Shown: piece after piece, positions 62,691 through 64,000 of the stretch | How the letters are laid out: the number at the start of each line of letters is the position of its first letter | How positions within the stretch are numbered: the stretch's first letter is position 1 | Origin: Rhizobium indicum | GTDB taxonomy: Bacteria > Pseudomonadota > Alphaproteobacteria > Rhizobiales > Rhizobiaceae | Direction of reading: 5' to 3' | Length of the DNA stretch: 64,000 bases | NCBI RefSeq assembly: GCF_005862305.2 | Contig: NZ_CP054022.1 | Location: 558,001-622,000 of the forward strand | The notes under the pieces: generated by a model | The model's input: the letters and a program-made list of their open reading frames with translations, nothing else | Databases searched by the model: none | Told to the model about the DNA's origin: nothing | Translations under genes and position numbers: made by a program

Positions 62691-63689
62691 TTAGGCGGTA
62701 GCCCCTTCGATCAATTCAAAGCCGAGATCGACGGCCTGTGGCGGCGCATTGGTGACGACCAGTTGCGCGGCGATCTCCCCGGTCGCGACGCGCGGCGTTC
62801 GGATGGTCGACAACGGCTGCGGTGTTGCCCGGCCGATATCGAGGCCGTTATAGCCGAAAATGGCGAGCTTCGAGGGGATCGCGATTCCCTTAGCCAGACA
62901 GTGAAAATAGCCGCCCAGCGCCATGTCGTCATTGGAGAAATAAACCGCATCGAGATCGGTCGTCCGGGCAAGCAGCCGCTCCAGCCCCAGCCTGCCATTT
63001 TCCACGGACGAAGCGCCTGGGAGAATCTCGCGGGCGACGAGCGGGGCGTCATGCGCAGCGAGCGTTTCGCAAAAGCTGGAAAACCGCTTGCCGGCACGGG
63101 TATCGCGGTTCAGGTCGTGGCCGACATAGCCGATCCGGCGATAGCCCCGCTTCAGCAGGAATGCAGCGCTCTCCCGCCCGGCCGCGCGGTTCGAGAAACC
63201 GACCGCGATATCGAGAGCATCGCCGTCCAGATCGAGCAGTTCGACGACCCGGCACCCGCTGGCGCGCAGCATCTTCACCGTGCCCTCGGTATGCTCGCAT
63301 CCCGCCAGCATGACCGCCGCCGGCCGCCAGGCAAGCATCGCGGCGGCGAGCGCTTCCTCCTTGCCCGGATCATAGTCCGTCACGGAGAAGACCGCCTGAT
63401 ACCGGTTCTCCTCCAGAACGGCACTGGCGCCGCGCAGCACATCGGGAAAGACGATGTTGGACAGCGAGGGAATGACGAAGGCCACAAGACGCGAACCGGT
63501 GGAGGCCAGCGTTCCCGCAATCCGGTTCGGCACATAGCCCAGCCGCTCGACGGCAGCCATCACCCGCTCGCGCGTCTTGCCGGAAAACGAACCGTGGTTG
63601 CGCAGTACGCGCGACACCGTGCTCTCGCCAACACCGGCCGCTTCCGCGACCTCGGCAAGCGTCACCGTCGCCTGATGTTTGAATTCCAT
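62691..63689 (-). CDS. LacI-family regulator, GntR(gluconate)-like
   Basis: This 332-residue repressor has an N-terminal helix-turn-helix TLAEVAEAAGVGESTVSRVL with a hinge at NRIAGTLAS near residue 55. The periplasmic-binding-like effector domain is at about 60-330 (VAFVIPSLSNIVFPDVLRGA; AVYFSNDDMALGGYFHCLA). ATG 63689 is chosen because codons further upstream would extend past the normal family start. It lies 16 bp before otnC. Three near-identical operator palindromes stand between it and the divergent gene, so it probably controls both directions, with a sugar acid as effector. Confidence 0.88.
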   Translation of the reverse strand: MEFKHQATVTLAEVAEAAGVGESTVSRVLRNHGSFSGKTRERVMAAVERLGYVPNRIAGTLASTGSRLVAFVIPSLSNIVFPDVLRGASAVLEENRYQAVFSVTDYDPGKEEALAAAMLAWRPAAVMLAGCEHTEGTVKMLRASGCRVVELLDLDGDALDIAVGFSNRAAGRESAAFLLKRGYRRIGYVGHDLNRDTRAGKRFSSFCETLAAHDAPLVAREILPGASSVENGRLGLERLLARTTDLDAVYFSNDDMALGGYFHCLAKGIAIPSKLAIFGYNGLDIGRATPQPLSTIRTPRVATGEIAAQLVVTNAPPQAVDLGFELIEGATA

Positions 63690-63794
63690 CGTTACGTTTG
63701 AACCCGACTGTTGAGGTGGTTGCCCGGCCTGCCGGCCCGATGACCACCGCTCTGCCCCCATTTTTCACCGCTACCGTCAAGAAGCAAGGTTTTT

Positions 63795-63864
63795 TTGGCA
63801 GCGCTACCAATTTACCGTTGGCAGCGCTGCCAAAATGGGTTAATGAGAATGGCAGCGCTGCCAA
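63795..63864. promoter_or_regulatory. Three LacI-type operators between the regulator and a divergent gene
   Basis: TTGGCAGCGCTACCAA (63795-63810), TTGGCAGCGCTGCCAA (63818-63833) and ATGGCAGCGCTGCCAA (63849-63864) share the palindromic core TGGCAGCGCTGCCA, with one mismatch in the first copy. The centres are 23 and 31 bp apart. The central CG with symmetric flanks is the LacI/GalR operator form. The set lies in the 242-bp gap, near the middle between the two starts. Confidence 0.9.
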
Positions 63865-63931
63865 AAAAAATGGCATGGCGTGCCGCGGTAGGATCTCAAG
63901 GAGACCGCGGCAACAATCGGAGGAGAAAATC

Positions 63932-64000
63932 ATGACGCTGCAGACGCAGGCGCCAGTTGTTGGCGTACATCCCGCCCAGACGCTCGAAGACCGTGCCTAT
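63932..64000 (+). CDS. Start of a divergent gene, truncated by the window edge
   Basis: ATG at 63932 follows AGGAGA with correct spacing and opens a frame of 23 codons (MTLQTQAPVVGVHP...) that runs off the end. It is too short to identify. Its place beyond the operators makes it the first gene of the operon controlled by the LacI-type regulator, probably a sugar-acid transporter or dehydrogenase operon. Confidence 0.6.
   Translation, partial: MTLQTQAPVVGVHPAQTLEDRAY

Overview
The window looks like accessory DNA of an alphaproteobacterium of the Rhizobium leguminosarum/etli type, possibly from a large plasmid or a variable part of the chromosome. The grounds are GC-rich, alphaproteobacterial codon use, rhizobial intergenic mosaic (RIME-like) palindromes at 2.9, 18.4 and 36.3 kb, small protein families typical of rhizobia (DUF982, DUF2934, DUF6522), a supernumerary groESL operon with a CIRCE-like element, and the density of ABC importers and catabolic operons. 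Replicon and species are inference. No tRNA, rRNA, insertion sequence or CRISPR array was seen.

Layout. 0-2 kb: a TctD/TctE-like two-component system (kinase cut by the window edge). 2-13 kb: a polysaccharide-utilisation locus with a heparinase II/III-like lyase on the minus strand, then on the plus strand two sugar permeases, a GH88 unsaturated glucuronyl hydrolase, the ATPase, a YesL-like membrane protein, the binding protein and a DUF2264 protein. The logic is lysis of a uronate-containing polymer, import of unsaturated oligomers and removal of the terminal unsaturated sugar. 13-20.5 kb: a HIT protein, a RES/Xre-type toxin-antitoxin pair, two small alpha/beta-barrel-like proteins, an HD hydrolase, three small stress-type proteins, then groES-groEL. 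20.5-26 kb: two SDR dehydrogenases divergent from a YdiJ-type D-2-hydroxyacid (D-2-hydroxyglutarate) dehydrogenase and an FCD-type GntR regulator. 26-40 kb: a six-gene minus-strand operon (hydantoinase/oxoprolinase A and B, aminotransferase, uronate-dehydrogenase-like epimerase, FAD oxidoreductase, ThDP enzyme) facing a five-gene Liv-type importer operon. A perfect 17-bp palindrome lies between the two promoters. 40-44.6 kb: DUF6522 protein, HPP-CBS membrane protein, LysR regulator, small proteins, a GNAT acetyltransferase. 45-51.5 kb: a six-gene catabolic operon (ArgE-like deacylase, GhrA-like reductase, cupin, two aldehyde dehydrogenases, tartrate/malate-type dehydrogenase).

51.9-59.8 kb is the least ordinary region. 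It holds a SARP/BTAD-type regulator with TPRs, a PAP2/vanadium-haloperoxidase-like protein with a Lys-Asn repeat, an intracellular subtilase, a protein resembling the HExxH-type peptide hydroxylases whose motif reads HEAGN, a degenerate ThiF/E1-like protein, a 73-residue protein, an unannotated 36-residue peptide with its own Shine-Dalgarno sequence, and a DUF982 protein. Protease, modification enzyme, E1-like protein and small peptides together suggest a peptide-modification (RiPP-like) system of an unfamiliar type; this is inference.

59.9-64 kb: an FAD oxidoreductase and a type II haloacid dehalogenase, then an OtnC-like sugar-acid decarboxylase/aldolase with a LacI regulator, three operator palindromes and the first 23 codons of a divergent gene.
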